A stretch of 64,000 bases of DNA from Phyllobacterium sp. OV277. GTDB taxonomy: Bacteria > Pseudomonadota > Alphaproteobacteria > Rhizobiales > Rhizobiaceae. The stretch is taken from assembly GCF_900104355.1 (NCBI RefSeq), contig NZ_FNIY01000003.1, positions 186,001-250,000 on the forward strand. Reading direction: 5' to 3'. The position numbers and the translations under genes were made by a program. Positions 42,866-51,454 of this stretch are shown here, piece by piece. The notes beneath the pieces are model-generated. The model saw nothing but the letters and a program-made list of their open reading frames with translations. It ran no database searches and was not told the origin of the DNA. The stretch's first letter is position 1; the number at the start of each line of letters is the position of its first letter.

Positions 42866-43317
42866 CGGCGCACCATGCCACTGCGCAGGAAGGCGGCCCT
42901 CAGAATATTCTCGATGGTGTTGATGATGCGGTCAAACTCCGGCTCGTCACGCATATCCTCAATGAGATGACAGGCATGATTGACCGTGCTGCGGTCACGC
43001 CCAAAAGCGCGCCCGACCTCTGACATGCTCAGCGACAACGTCACATGAGCCACATACATGCCGATTTGCCGGACTCGCGCCACCGAACGCTCGCACCGGG
43101 AGTGTGAGCGAAGATCGCGGACACTGACATTGAAAAAGCCTGAAAGAATATCGATAACACTGTCGCAGACCTGAAAGAGACGCTCATCCAGCGGCTCGTT
43201 ATCATCGGGAATGAATGGCTTGATTACCCGTTGCCTTGAGCGACGCTGACGAAGAATATCGATCATCGCCCGCGCTTCGGTGACAGAGCTGATCAAATGA
43301 GGGAAATTCTCGGACAT
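42862..43317 (-). CDS. GafY-like GTA activator candidate (DnaA-type helix-turn-helix)
   Basis: A 151-residue DNA-binding protein. Its C-terminal half resembles DnaA domain IV: RVRQIGMYVAHVTLSLSMSEVGRAFGRDRSTVNHACHLIEDM, where DRSTVNHAC is the DNA-reading helix. No AAA+ ATPase is present, so it is not DnaA. In Caulobacter GafY and in the N-terminal part of Rhodobacter GafA this domain binds the GTA promoter. GGAG precedes ATG 43317. Its position immediately before the DUF6456 gene is the main support for the gafYZ call. Confidence 0.7.
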   Translation of the reverse strand: MSENFPHLISSVTEARAMIDILRQRRSRQRVIKPFIPDDNEPLDERLFQVCDSVIDILSGFFNVSVRDLRSHSRCERSVARVRQIGMYVAHVTLSLSMSEVGRAFGRDRSTVNHACHLIEDMRDEPEFDRIINTIENILRAAFLRSGMVRR

Positions 43318-43338
43318 TCTCGCTCCACTTCATTTATA

Positions 43339-43379
43339 GGAATATCTTCTTATAATATTCCCATCAAGACCGTGGATAA
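43339..43379 (-). promoter_or_regulatory. Inverted repeat and DnaA-box-like site upstream of the gafY-like gene
   Basis: GGAATAT–N9–ATATTCC (43339-43361) is a perfect 7-bp inverted repeat about 20-45 nt before the gafY-like start. Beside it, 43371-43379 reads TTATCCACG on the minus strand, one base from the DnaA box TTATCCACA. Either could bind a repressor, DnaA, or the DnaA-like product itself. Confidence 0.45.
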
Positions 43380-43512
43380 GTTTTGCCGCGTAAAAGCGTT
43401 ATATAATTGTTTTACAAATGTTTTTTCTTTTGAATGCAGTATTTTCTAGGACTTTTGTCCTACATTCATTCCAACGCCCCATAATGCCCCATCCCACATC
43501 AAGGATGGAACC

Positions 43513-43815
43513 ATGGCCCATATCGACTGGATAAAAGAACGGGAGACTTTTCTGGCTACCAGAGAAGCCGAGCGGGAGACGGCGCGGCAACGCCTCGCAT
43601 TGCAAATTCTCTGCGGCGAGAACCTCGACACCATGATCGCTCTCGGCCCTGCAGACAGGTTGAACTATTGCAGGCGGTTAAAGCGACTGATCGAGAGAGA
43701 AAGGATCAAGGGCGGCAAAGGGCACTGGAGCTATGATCTTAACCGTCATATCGGCCTCAAACAGGCCTTGGATACATTGCAGAAGTCTATCCCAGTTTCC
43801 GTGCGTGCGGATTGA
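43513..43815 (+). CDS. Small conserved cytoplasmic protein, function unknown
   Basis: A 100-residue charged protein starting MAHIDWIKERETFLATREAERETARQRLALQILCGENLDTMIALGP. It is mainly helical with many Arg/Glu residues and has no signal or membrane segment. AAGGATGGAACC precedes ATG 43513. It is divergent from the gafY-like gene and convergent with mucR, with which it shares a terminator hairpin. I recognise no domain; a DNA- or protein-binding role is only a guess. Confidence 0.7.
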   Translation: MAHIDWIKERETFLATREAERETARQRLALQILCGENLDTMIALGPADRLNYCRRLKRLIERERIKGGKGHWSYDLNRHIGLKQALDTLQKSIPVSVRAD

Positions 43816-43828
43816 GGCACAAACAAAA

Positions 43829-43848
43829 ACGGCGCCCAGAGGCGCCGT
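43829..43848. terminator. Bidirectional terminator hairpin between converging genes
   Basis: ACGGCGCC–CAGA–GGCGCCGT is a perfect 8-bp stem. It is flanked by an A-rich stretch on the left (terminator for mucR) and TCTTTG on the right. Confidence 0.75.
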
Positions 43849-43875
43849 CTTTGCAAATTATTCGTGAGCCGCTTA

Positions 43876-44313
43876 TTAAGCAGCCTTCTTACGCTTGCGG
43901 CCGAGGCCCATGTTCTTGGCCAGACGCGAACGAGCAGCGGCGTAGTTTGGTGCAACCATTGGATAGGATGCATCCAGATCCCACTTTTCGCGGTACTGTT
44001 CAGGGGTAAGGCCATAATGGGTCATCAGGTGACGCTTCAAAGACTTGAATTTCTTGCCGTCTTCGAGGCATACGATGTAATCGTCCGCTACGGATTTCTT
44101 TGGGTTGATTGCAGGTTTCGGCTTTTCCTGAATCGCGACGACTGCTTCTGCACCACTACCGACCCGACCAAGAGCAGCGTGGACATCAGCAATAAGCGCT
44201 GGGAGATCGCCAGATGGCACCGAATTATTGCTTACATAAGCAGCAACCAATTCAGCGGTCAGCTCCAGAAGAACATCACCAGCAGCTGTGTTTGAATTGT
44301 CGAATGTTGTCAT
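43876..44313 (-). CDS. mucR: MucR/Ros-family zinc-finger transcriptional regulator
   Basis: A 145-residue global repressor. The zinc-finger region is [35 protein letters not shown]; the second usual Cys is replaced by Asp (C-x2-D), as in several rhizobial MucR proteins. The basic tail [19 protein letters not shown] follows. MucR binds AT-rich DNA and controls exopolysaccharide, motility and virulence genes in rhizobia and Brucella. ATG 44313 is preferred over a TTG one codon earlier. Its upstream region is strongly AT-rich, consistent with autoregulation. Confidence 0.94.
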   Translation of the reverse strand: MTTFDNSNTAAGDVLLELTAELVAAYVSNNSVPSGDLPALIADVHAALGRVGSGAEAVVAIQEKPKPAINPKKSVADDYIVCLEDGKKFKSLKRHLMTHYGLTPEQYREKWDLDASYPMVAPNYAAARSRLAKNMGLGRKRKKAA

Positions 44314-45125
44314 CAAAGTCCAAATCCTTCATCTAATTTGAAAACTGGGTATTACTCGGGAAAGCAAGCAGTATAAATCTGCAAATATCAGAAATCCTGA
44401 CACTGATGGCCACACTGTATTCAGGATAGAGCACAAATTGTCAAATCAATACTTCACCAAAAAAAGAAATATTTGTAATTTTTCCTTGATATAGAATTTA
44501 CTTGGGTCTTCACGGTGATTAAGGCAAGAAAGCCAAAATCCGATTAAACATGTGATAACATAAATGTTCACACGTGAACATCCACACAACACCACTAAGA
44601 CCAAAAATGGCGAAAATGAGGAACCAATCCTCATTTCACAAGCATTCTATAATAACGGATATTGCTGAGTGCGGTTGCGAAACCTACGATAGAATAACTC
44701 ATGACAATATTGTTAGAGTTCTGTTTTTGACCAAATAGACAATTTACGCACAAGATGAACAAAAAAACCACAAAGCCACGTTGATCCGGCAAAACGCCTC
44801 TCCAAATCAGCCGAAACCGCCCTTCGACCGGCCCATATCAGTGCATTCGCTTAAATAACGGCAGTATTGTTGCAAGAAGTTATGTGCAACATTTTATTTA
44901 TGAAGATGTTCTCTCCACTGGTAAAACAATCTGGAATAGAAAAAGGCAAGGCCACGGTATTGCACGTAATGGTTGTAGTTCTGTGCCGCCACTCTGCTTC
45001 TTAAGCAGGATTGACGAATCCTTTGCAGATGTGGTCATCGTATGCTTTGGCAAGAGTCCGATATGCTGGCATGATCCGCGTCAGCCCCTCCTGCCCATCC
45101 TATCCACTGCACCTGAAAGCATTTT
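44314..45125. other. 812-nt intergenic region, AT-rich on the mucR side
   Basis: This is the longest interval without a convincing gene. The first 450 nt are notably AT-rich with T/A steps and T-tracts, the type of DNA MucR/H-NS-like proteins bind, and presumably carry the mucR promoter. The right part is of more average composition and should hold the promoter of the oligopeptidase gene. Two open frames here (44446-44634 minus, 44884-45129 plus) have no protein-like features. No tRNA or defined sRNA was recognised. Confidence 0.5.
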
Positions 45126-47231
45126 ATGACCAACACATCCCGTTTCATCACCCTTCCCGCTCCCCAATCCGCCAAGCATCCGGTTTCCGATACGCGCCAC
45201 GGTATTACCCGCGTGGATGACTATGCGTGGATGCGTGCTGAGAACTGGCAGGAGGTTTTCAAGGACCCATCGACGCTCGATCCTGCGATCCGTAGTCATC
45301 TGGAAGCGGAGAACACCTATCAATCGGCATTGATGGCCGATACCAAGGCATTGCAGGCCAAGCTTTTTGACGAAATGAAAGGCCGCATCAAGGAGGATGA
45401 TTCCTCTGTTCCATCAAAAGATGGACCTTATGCCTATGGCACTTCCTACAAGACGGGCGGACAGCATCCACGTTTTTTCCGTACACCGCGCGATGGCGGT
45501 GAGCAGACCATGTTGCTCGATGGTGATCTGGAAGGTGACGGCAAGGCCTATTTCAGTCTCGGCTCCGCCGACCATTCCCCTGATCATTCAAAAATGATCT
45601 GGGGTTTTGACGATAAGGGTTCTGAATTCTACACGCTCAAAGTGCGCGATCTGACAACGCGTGCTGATGCGGATGATCTCGTCAGCGACACATCCGGTGG
45701 CGGTGTATGGAATGCCCACTCCAACGGCTTTTACTATACAAGGGTGGATGCCAATCATCGCCCTTCCCGTCTTTTCTATCATGAACTTGGCCAGCCTGAG
45801 AGCACCGACCGCCTGATCCATGAGGAGAAGGATGCGGGGTTCTTCCTGGGCGTCGGCGGCAGTTCGCTCGACGATTTTATCTTCATCGATTGCCATGATC
45901 ACGAGACTTCCGAGGTCTGGCTACTTGATGCCAGAAATGCCGCTTCGGAACCAAAACTTGTTGCTGCACGCCAGACAGGCGTGGAATACAGCCTGACCGA
46001 AGGCGGCGATGTTTTCTACATCCTTACCAATGCCGATGGTGCCAAGGATTTCAAGATCATGAGCACGCCGGTCACGACGCCGGAGCCGGAAAACTGGACT
46101 GAAGTGGTCGCCCACAAAGCGGGCCGCCTGCTTCTCGGCCATGGCGCTTACAAGGACCATGTGGTTTGGCTGGAGCGTGAGAACAGCCTGCCCCGTATCA
46201 TCATCCGCAATCGCCATTCGGGTGAAGAACATGCCATTGCCTTTGACGAAGAGGCTTTCTCGCTCGGCCTGCAGGGCAGTCCTGAATATGACAGCGAGGT
46301 TATCCGCTTTTCCTATTCATCAATGACCACGCCCTCGCAGCTCTATGATTACAATATGCGCACACGCGAGCGTACATTGCTCAAGACGCAGGAAGTGCCT
46401 TCCGGCCACAACCCGGATGATTACATCACCCGGCGTTTGCTGGCTCCTGCGTCCGATGGCGAAACCGTACCGGTTTCCATCGTCTATCACCGTGATACGA
46501 AACTGGATGGCTCGGCGCCCTGCCTGCTCTATGGCTATGGCTCCTACGGCATGACCATTCCCTCAAGCTTCAGCACCAGTTGCCTGTCGCTGGCCGATCG
46601 GGGTTTCATTTACGCCATTGCCCATATTCGCGGTGGCAAGGACAAGGGCTATGCCTGGTACGACAATGGCAAACGCCTGCACAAGAAGAACACGTTCACG
46701 GATTTCATCGCCTCGGCCCGCCATCTGGTTGCGGAGGGCTTCACCAGCCATGAGCGCATCATCGCGCAGGGCGGTTCGGCTGGTGGCATGTTGATGGGCG
46801 CCGTCGCCAACATGGCACCGGAAGCCTTTGGCGGCATCATTGCCGAAGTACCGTTCGTTGATGTCATCAACACGATGCTTGACGATACTTTGCCGCTCAC
46901 CCCGCCGGAATGGACCGAATGGGGCAATCCGATCACCTCGCCGACCGATTACGCCTATATGGCTTCCTACTCGCCCTATGACAACGTCCATGCGCAGGCC
47001 TATCCGCCTGTTCTCGCAGTGGCGGGGCTGACCGATCCACGCGTGACTTACTGGGAACCGGCAAAATGGGTGGCGAAATTGCGGGAGCTGAAGACCGATG
47101 ACAATCCCGTGCTCTTCCGCATCAACATGGATGCAGGCCATGCCGGTGCGTCTGGCCGGTTCTCACGGCTGGAAGAAGTCGCCTATGTCTATGCCTATGC
47201 CCTCAAGCTGGTTGGCAAGGCGGAGGTTTAA
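45126..47231 (+). CDS. ptrB: Oligopeptidase B (S9 prolyl oligopeptidase family)
   Basis: A 701-residue cytoplasmic serine peptidase cutting short peptides after basic residues. The N-terminal beta-propeller (about 70-410) begins after DTRHGITRVDDYAWMRAENW. The alpha/beta hydrolase domain has SYGMTIPSSFS, the nucleophile Ser in IAQGGSAGGMLMGAV, FVDVINTMLDDTLPLTPPEWTEWGNP (an oligopeptidase B hallmark), the Asp in GLTDPRVTYWEPAKWVAKLR and His in NMDAGHAGASGRF. All catalytic residues are present. It stands alone after the mucR gap. Confidence 0.94.
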   Translation: MTNTSRFITLPAPQSAKHPVSDTRHGITRVDDYAWMRAENWQEVFKDPSTLDPAIRSHLEAENTYQSALMADTKALQAKLFDEMKGRIKEDDSSVPSKDGPYAYGTSYKTGGQHPRFFRTPRDGGEQTMLLDGDLEGDGKAYFSLGSADHSPDHSKMIWGFDDKGSEFYTLKVRDLTTRADADDLVSDTSGGGVWNAHSNGFYYTRVDANHRPSRLFYHELGQPESTDRLIHEEKDAGFFLGVGGSSLDDFIFIDCHDHETSEVWLLDARNAASEPKLVAARQTGVEYSLTEGGDVFYILTNADGAKDFKIMSTPVTTPEPENWTEVVAHKAGRLLLGHGAYKDHVVWLERENSLPRIIIRNRHSGEEHAIAFDEEAFSLGLQGSPEYDSEVIRFSYSSMTTPSQLYDYNMRTRERTLLKTQEVPSGHNPDDYITRRLLAPASDGETVPVSIVYHRDTKLDGSAPCLLYGYGSYGMTIPSSFSTSCLSLADRGFIYAIAHIRGGKDKGYAWYDNGKRLHKKNTFTDFIASARHLVAEGFTSHERIIAQGGSAGGMLMGAVANMAPEAFGGIIAEVPFVDVINTMLDDTLPLTPPEWTEWGNPITSPTDYAYMASYSPYDNVHAQAYPPVLAVAGLTDPRVTYWEPAKWVAKLRELKTDDNPVLFRINMDAGHAGASGRFSRLEEVAYVYAYALKLVGKAEV

Positions 47232-47401
47232 TGGCCCACGAGGATGCAACCAAGCCATCCGCGAAAACCAGCGGATGGCAGTAGCGCAGATGTGTTTGAT
47301 GTTGTGTCGACTCGCAGTTACAGACATCGCTGTTTCCGCTATAAAGGCATGAGGCGCTCGTGGGGAAGCAAGGTTAGACTGGTTCACTGCAGGAGGTTGT
47401 C

Positions 47402-47743
47402 ATGATGAAACGAAGCGCACTTACCCTGATGCTCGGTCTTGCATTCGCCGCCCAGCCGGTAATCTCCCTCATGGACATGACTGAAGTACAGGCCGCAGTT
47501 CGCAAGAATGTCAGCGAATATGCTGGCGTACGCTGCAATACGCCGCCGCGCGGCTCCGGTGTTATTGTCGGGCGTTATTCCGGTACAACAGACAATCCGA
47601 TCATCTCCATGGGCGGCGATTACGTGGGCGTTTCTGCCTATCGCTGCTTCCGTTCCATGGAGGAGTGCCGCGGCTGGCTCTACACCATGCGCAGCAAATA
47701 TATTGATGGAAACTTCGTGTTGATCGGATGCGACAAACGCTGA
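47402..47743 (+). CDS. Small secreted protein with four cysteines
   Basis: A 113-residue exported protein. The signal peptide ends near VQA–AVRKN (residue about 31). The mature part, NVSEYAGVRCNTPPRGSG…GVSAYRCFRSMEECRGWLYTMRSKYIDGNFVLIGCDKR, has four Cys that could form two disulfides. GGAGG lies 6 nt before ATG 47402. Nearby genes give no clue and no family was recognised. It converges on the monooxygenase gene with 9 nt between stops. Confidence 0.72.
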   Translation: MMKRSALTLMLGLAFAAQPVISLMDMTEVQAAVRKNVSEYAGVRCNTPPRGSGVIVGRYSGTTDNPIISMGGDYVGVSAYRCFRSMEECRGWLYTMRSKYIDGNFVLIGCDKR

Positions 47744-47752
47744 CGGAACGAA

Positions 47753-48862
47753 TTAAACCTCGCCGCTCATCAGCTTTCTGAACACTTCCAAACCGTCCTC
47801 TGACGAGCCCGCTGCGAGGATGTGCATCGCATCGTCGGCGGCTGTTTTTGCGCGTGCAAACATCACAGCCTCATAGGCCTGAACCGCCCGGCTCCGGTCG
47901 CCACCCTGCGTCAAGGCGTCGGCGAGATCAGCAGCATCGCGCAGCGCAAGGTTGGCGCCTTCGCCAGCCGGTGGCATGAGATGCGCCGCATCACCGATAA
48001 GCGTGATGCCGGCATGGTGCTCCCAGTGGTGCCCGGCAGGCAGCGTATAAACGGGCCATGGCCGCACGTCCTCGTCGGCCGCATGAAACAGCTGGAGCAG
48101 GCCCGCATCCCAGTCCGCGAAATGCGCGAGAATGCTCTCTTTTGTCTCGGCAACGTCCGGCTCATCGCCGCGCGGCAAGGCCGCATAGACACGGATAAGC
48201 GCGTTGGAATTGCGCTGGGCAAAAATTGATTTGCCATCGCCCTTGGCGATGGATGTGCCCCGGCCAACGAGTGCCGCCACGTCAGGATAACGCCGGTCGA
48301 CATCAGCAATCGACAACTCGAAATAGCTGAGACCGGTATGCTGAGGTTTTGCCGTTGATACGAGCGGGCGAACCTTTGACCAGGCACCGTCAGCACCGAC
48401 GACAAAATCAAACTGCCTGACGACACCATTGGTGAAACGAAGCTCGACAGTGCCATCAGCAAGCTGCAAAGCCTCACTCAACCGGTATCCCCAACAGATC
48501 GCCTCCTGCGGAAACGAGCGCAACAGCAGGGTGCGAAGCTGGCTGCGATCAATTTCGGGCCTGTCGCCATCAGCCGAGTCGTCCTTGAATACCAGTGCCC
48601 CGTGCTTGTCGTAGAGCCGTATGCCCTGATCTTCATAACGGGCAAAACTCTGGAACTCCGTGAAAAGCCCGGCACGTTTCATCGCGTATTGTCCGGTTTC
48701 CGCGTGCAGATCGAGCATACCGCCCTGCCCGCGATGCACAGGCGATTCATCGCTCTCGAAAACCGTGAAGGCAACACCCGTCATATGCAGCATACGGGCG
48801 AGCAGCAGACCGCCGGGACCACCGCCGATGATGGCTATATTTGAATTCTTTGACATTTCCAT
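47753..48862 (-). CDS. FAD-dependent monooxygenase (TetX/UbiH-like)
   Basis: A 369-residue flavoprotein. The Rossmann motif is IAIIGGGPGGLLLARMLHMTG, followed by SPVHRGQGGMLDLHAETGQYAMKRAGL, VVGADGAWSKVRPL and the FAD-binding GDAAHLMPPAGEGANLALRDAADLAD. Class A flavin monooxygenases of this type hydroxylate aromatic or tetracycline-like compounds. ATG 48862 is chosen because the next upstream ATG (48883) falls inside a predicted MarR operator. It is divergent from a MarR regulator, which probably represses it. Confidence 0.88.
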   Translation of the reverse strand: MEMSKNSNIAIIGGGPGGLLLARMLHMTGVAFTVFESDESPVHRGQGGMLDLHAETGQYAMKRAGLFTEFQSFARYEDQGIRLYDKHGALVFKDDSADGDRPEIDRSQLRTLLLRSFPQEAICWGYRLSEALQLADGTVELRFTNGVVRQFDFVVGADGAWSKVRPLVSTAKPQHTGLSYFELSIADVDRRYPDVAALVGRGTSIAKGDGKSIFAQRNSNALIRVYAALPRGDEPDVAETKESILAHFADWDAGLLQLFHAADEDVRPWPVYTLPAGHHWEHHAGITLIGDAAHLMPPAGEGANLALRDAADLADALTQGGDRSRAVQAYEAVMFARAKTAADDAMHILAAGSSEDGLEVFRKLMSGEV

Positions 48863-48881
48863 ATTCTCTTTGATAGATTGC

Positions 48882-48915
48882 ATAGGGTCCTATTTAATAT
48901 AACATAGGGTCCTAT
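48882..48915. promoter_or_regulatory. Twin MarR-type operators between monooxygenase and marR
   Basis: ATAGG–GT–CCTAT occurs twice (48882-48893 and 48904-48915), exactly 22 nt apart, about two helical turns. Each is a 5-2-5 inverted repeat. Placed between divergent starts, they fit a MarR dimer controlling its own gene and the monooxygenase gene. Confidence 0.8.
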
Positions 48916-48930
48916 GCAAGGAGAATCAAC

Positions 48931-49368
48931 ATGTCCGAGCCGGATACAAGACAAGCCCCATCCTTCCTGATCAAACAGGTGGCGCGGGAACTGATACGCC
49001 GGGGCGAGGAACGGCTGCGGCCGCTCGGGCTTGGAACAGCCTATCTTCCCATTATGGTGGCGGTGAAAAACGGGGATGCGGCAACGCAAGCGGACCTTGC
49101 CCGGCTTTTGCGGGTGGAGCAGCCTTCCATGGCACAGTTGCTGGGGCGGATGGAGCGTGACGGGCTTATCCGGCGCAAGGTCGATCCCGGCAACAGGCGG
49201 AGCCAGATCATCGAATTAACAGCGCTTGCCGTCGAGCGCCTGCCGCAGGCCTATGCGGCTCTCAACGAGGGCAATATTCTCGCCATGACCAATTTTACGC
49301 CTGATGAAGAGGCGCAATTCGTGGCGTTCCTCAACCGTATCCAAGTCAATCTTCGCAGCGATGTCTGA
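48931..49368 (+). CDS. MarR-family transcriptional regulator
   Basis: A 145-residue winged-helix protein. Helices at both ends form the dimer; the DNA-reading region is ATQADLARLLRVEQPSMAQLLGRMERDGLIRRKVDPGNRRSQIIELT, with the wing Asp–Arg pair. AAGGAG precedes ATG 48931, and the second operator overlaps the region just before it, implying autorepression. The ligand is probably a substrate of the divergent monooxygenase. Confidence 0.93.
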   Translation: MSEPDTRQAPSFLIKQVARELIRRGEERLRPLGLGTAYLPIMVAVKNGDAATQADLARLLRVEQPSMAQLLGRMERDGLIRRKVDPGNRRSQIIELTALAVERLPQAYAALNEGNILAMTNFTPDEEAQFVAFLNRIQVNLRSDV

Positions 49369-49374
49369 AACTGC

Positions 49375-50343
49375 TCAGGAAGGCTGGCCCTTCCAGACGA
49401 TGCTGCTGATATCAAGTTTCTTCGGAATGATTTTCAGCTCATAGAACTCATCAGCCAGTGCCTGCTGATAGGCAATCGCCTCAGGCGTCACGCGCGTTAC
49501 ATCGCCAAGCCGCAGGCCTTCGCGCGTCAGTGTGATCCTCTGAATATCCTCTGGCACACCGGTAATTTTCGACAGGGCAGCCACCGTCTGGTCGAGATTG
49601 TCCTGCGCGGTCCGGCCTACCTTTGCCAATTCGTCCAGCACTTCGGTCAAGATATCGCCATGGGCGGCGGTGAAATCACCATTGCTGAGGAAATAGGACC
49701 AACTGTCAGCAATGCCCCGACCCGTGGCCAGAACCCGCGTTTCCGGGCGCTTTTCGGCAATGGCAAGATATGGGTCCCAGATCGACCATGCATCGACCTG
49801 GCCAGACGCAAAGGCGGCGGCGGCATCGGATGGTGAAAGGTCCGACGCCCTGATGTCATTGACCGACAGGCCCGCAGTGCGCAGAGCCTTGACCGTGAAA
49901 TTATGGGCACTCGATCCCCGCTTGAAGGCGACCCGTTTGCCCTTCAGGTCCGCAATGCTTTGGATCGGCGAATCCTTCTGCACGAGAATGGCTGATCCAT
50001 CAGGCGAACCCTTATAGGTGCCCGCATAAACCAGATTTCCGCCGGCGGCCTGCGCGAAGAGCGGCGGCACATCACCGGTTGGCCCGAAATCAACAGCACC
50101 CGCGCCCAGGGCTTCCAGCAGTGGCGGTCCGGACGAAAATTCGGCCCAACTGACAGCTATGCCGCGCGCTTCAAAGCGTTTTTCCAGTGCACCTGTCCCC
50201 TTGGCCAGCGCGAGAACGCCGCCCTTCTGCCAGCCAATGCGCAGGGTTTTCAACGGCTCGGCGTTTGCACGGCTCGTCAACGGTATGAGCACTGTTACGG
50301 CACCAGTGCCAAGCAAAGCGAGAGTCTGTCTGCGGGTCAACAT
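49375..50343 (-). CDS. Sulfonate/nitrate-type ABC transporter substrate-binding protein (orphan)
   Basis: A 322-residue periplasmic binding protein of the SsuA/TauA family. ATG 50343 has AAGGAT about 8 nt upstream and gives a twin-Arg-like signal (MLTRRQTLALLGTGAVTVLIPLTSRANA). The domain includes LRIGWQKGGVLALAKGTGALEKRF, GAVDFGPTGDVPPLFAQAAG and DAWSIWDPYLAIAEKRPETRV, the WD motif being common in aliphatic sulfonate binders. No permease or ATPase gene is adjacent, so it is either an orphan or serves a transporter elsewhere. Confidence 0.88.
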   Translation of the reverse strand: MLTRRQTLALLGTGAVTVLIPLTSRANAEPLKTLRIGWQKGGVLALAKGTGALEKRFEARGIAVSWAEFSSGPPLLEALGAGAVDFGPTGDVPPLFAQAAGGNLVYAGTYKGSPDGSAILVQKDSPIQSIADLKGKRVAFKRGSSAHNFTVKALRTAGLSVNDIRASDLSPSDAAAAFASGQVDAWSIWDPYLAIAEKRPETRVLATGRGIADSWSYFLSNGDFTAAHGDILTEVLDELAKVGRTAQDNLDQTVAALSKITGVPEDIQRITLTREGLRLGDVTRVTPEAIAYQQALADEFYELKIIPKKLDISSIVWKGQPS

Positions 50344-50507
50344 CGATGCCATCCTTTTCGTATCACTATTGATCAAAGGATGAAGCAAACGACTGACGGG
50401 ATCGACGTCATAAATATTGAACAATCAATCACACCGGGAAAATCATTCCCCGACAACCCAAGCAAAGTGAAATGATTTGACCCGGAATGGATCGAACTGA
50501 CGTCATC

Positions 50508-51431
50508 TCAGGGTTTTGGAAAACCATTGGGATGGGCAGGAATCGCCTTGAGATAGGCTGCAATCGCGTCGCGATCAGCGGCGTCCAGATGCGCCATATT
50601 GAGCACGACGTCGGTCATGGAACCGCCCAGCGAATCGAAATCCGGCGTAAAGCCGCTTTCCAGCGCATAGGCGATGTCTTTTTCCGACCAGTTGTCGATA
50701 CCGCCCTCGCCGCCCGTGATATTGGGAACAACCCCTTTGCCCTCAGGCGCCTTTGCACCCGCAAGCCAGCGCGTCTTGTCGAGCCCGCCAATGGCATTGC
50801 GCGGCGTATGGCATTCACCGCAATGACCCGGACCTTCCACCAGATACTGGCCACGTTTGATCGCATCCGTCGCACCGGCAATGGTCAAAACCGGGTCCGC
50901 CGACAGATAAAGCCGCTTCCATAAACCCAATCCCCGGCGAACCGTGAAGGGGAAACTCAAACGGTGATCCGCCGCTACATTATCCGATGGCGGCAGGGTT
51001 TTCAGATAGGCGTAGAGATCGGCAATGTCCTGCACCTGCATGCGCGCATAGGAGGTGTAGGGAAAGGCCGGGTAATAATGCCGCCCGTCCGGCGAGACAC
51101 CGGCAAGCATGGCATTGGCAAGATCTTCAAACGACCATTTGCCAATGCCTTTATCCGAAGGGGAAATGTTGGGGCTAACGAACGTGCCAAATGGCGTGAC
51201 CAGTTCATGGCCACCTGTCAGCACCAGCCTTGCATCGCCGCTGGCACCGGGTGCCGCATGGCAGGAGGCACAGCCCCCCACCCAAAAAACGCTTTCACCG
51301 CGCTTGGCATCGCCGGGAGCCACAGCCGCGAGCCTTGCCGGATCAACCCGCGATGGTGCAGACAGGAGCCAGAAAACAGCGCCTCCGGTTATCACGACCA
51401 CAATGATGAGCAGCAGAAGCTTGCGGATCAA
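50508..51431 (-). CDS. Membrane-anchored diheme cytochrome c
   Basis: A 307-residue protein. An N-terminal helix (MIRKLLLLIIVVVITGGAVFWLL) anchors it. Two heme c sites are seen, GCASCHAAPG and HCGECHTPRN, each in a cytochrome c domain, with distal Met ligands likely in later segments. It resembles cytochrome subunits of alcohol or aldehyde dehydrogenase-type complexes, but no dehydrogenase gene is nearby. It lies 23 nt after the cytochrome c'-like gene on the same strand, so the two are probably one operon. Heme attachment would depend on the ccm system at the other end of the window. Confidence 0.88.
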   Translation of the reverse strand: MIRKLLLLIIVVVITGGAVFWLLSAPSRVDPARLAAVAPGDAKRGESVFWVGGCASCHAAPGASGDARLVLTGGHELVTPFGTFVSPNISPSDKGIGKWSFEDLANAMLAGVSPDGRHYYPAFPYTSYARMQVQDIADLYAYLKTLPPSDNVAADHRLSFPFTVRRGLGLWKRLYLSADPVLTIAGATDAIKRGQYLVEGPGHCGECHTPRNAIGGLDKTRWLAGAKAPEGKGVVPNITGGEGGIDNWSEKDIAYALESGFTPDFDSLGGSMTDVVLNMAHLDAADRDAIAAYLKAIPAHPNGFPKP

Positions 51432-51454
51432 TGTGTATCCCCCAGTTTACGCAA

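Noticed and set aside
42862-43317. DnaA-like gene considered as dnaA itself or evidence of an origin
   Set aside because: Only the DNA-binding domain is present, the AAA+ part is missing, and no cluster of DnaA boxes was seen.
44446-44634. 62-codon minus-strand frame in the mucR upstream region, rich in hydrophobic residues
   Set aside because: The hydrophobicity follows from AT-rich DNA; there is no ribosome binding site and no recognisable pattern.
44884-45129. 81-codon plus-strand frame before the oligopeptidase gene
   Set aside because: Ends inside the next gene's start, lacks a ribosome binding site and protein-like composition.
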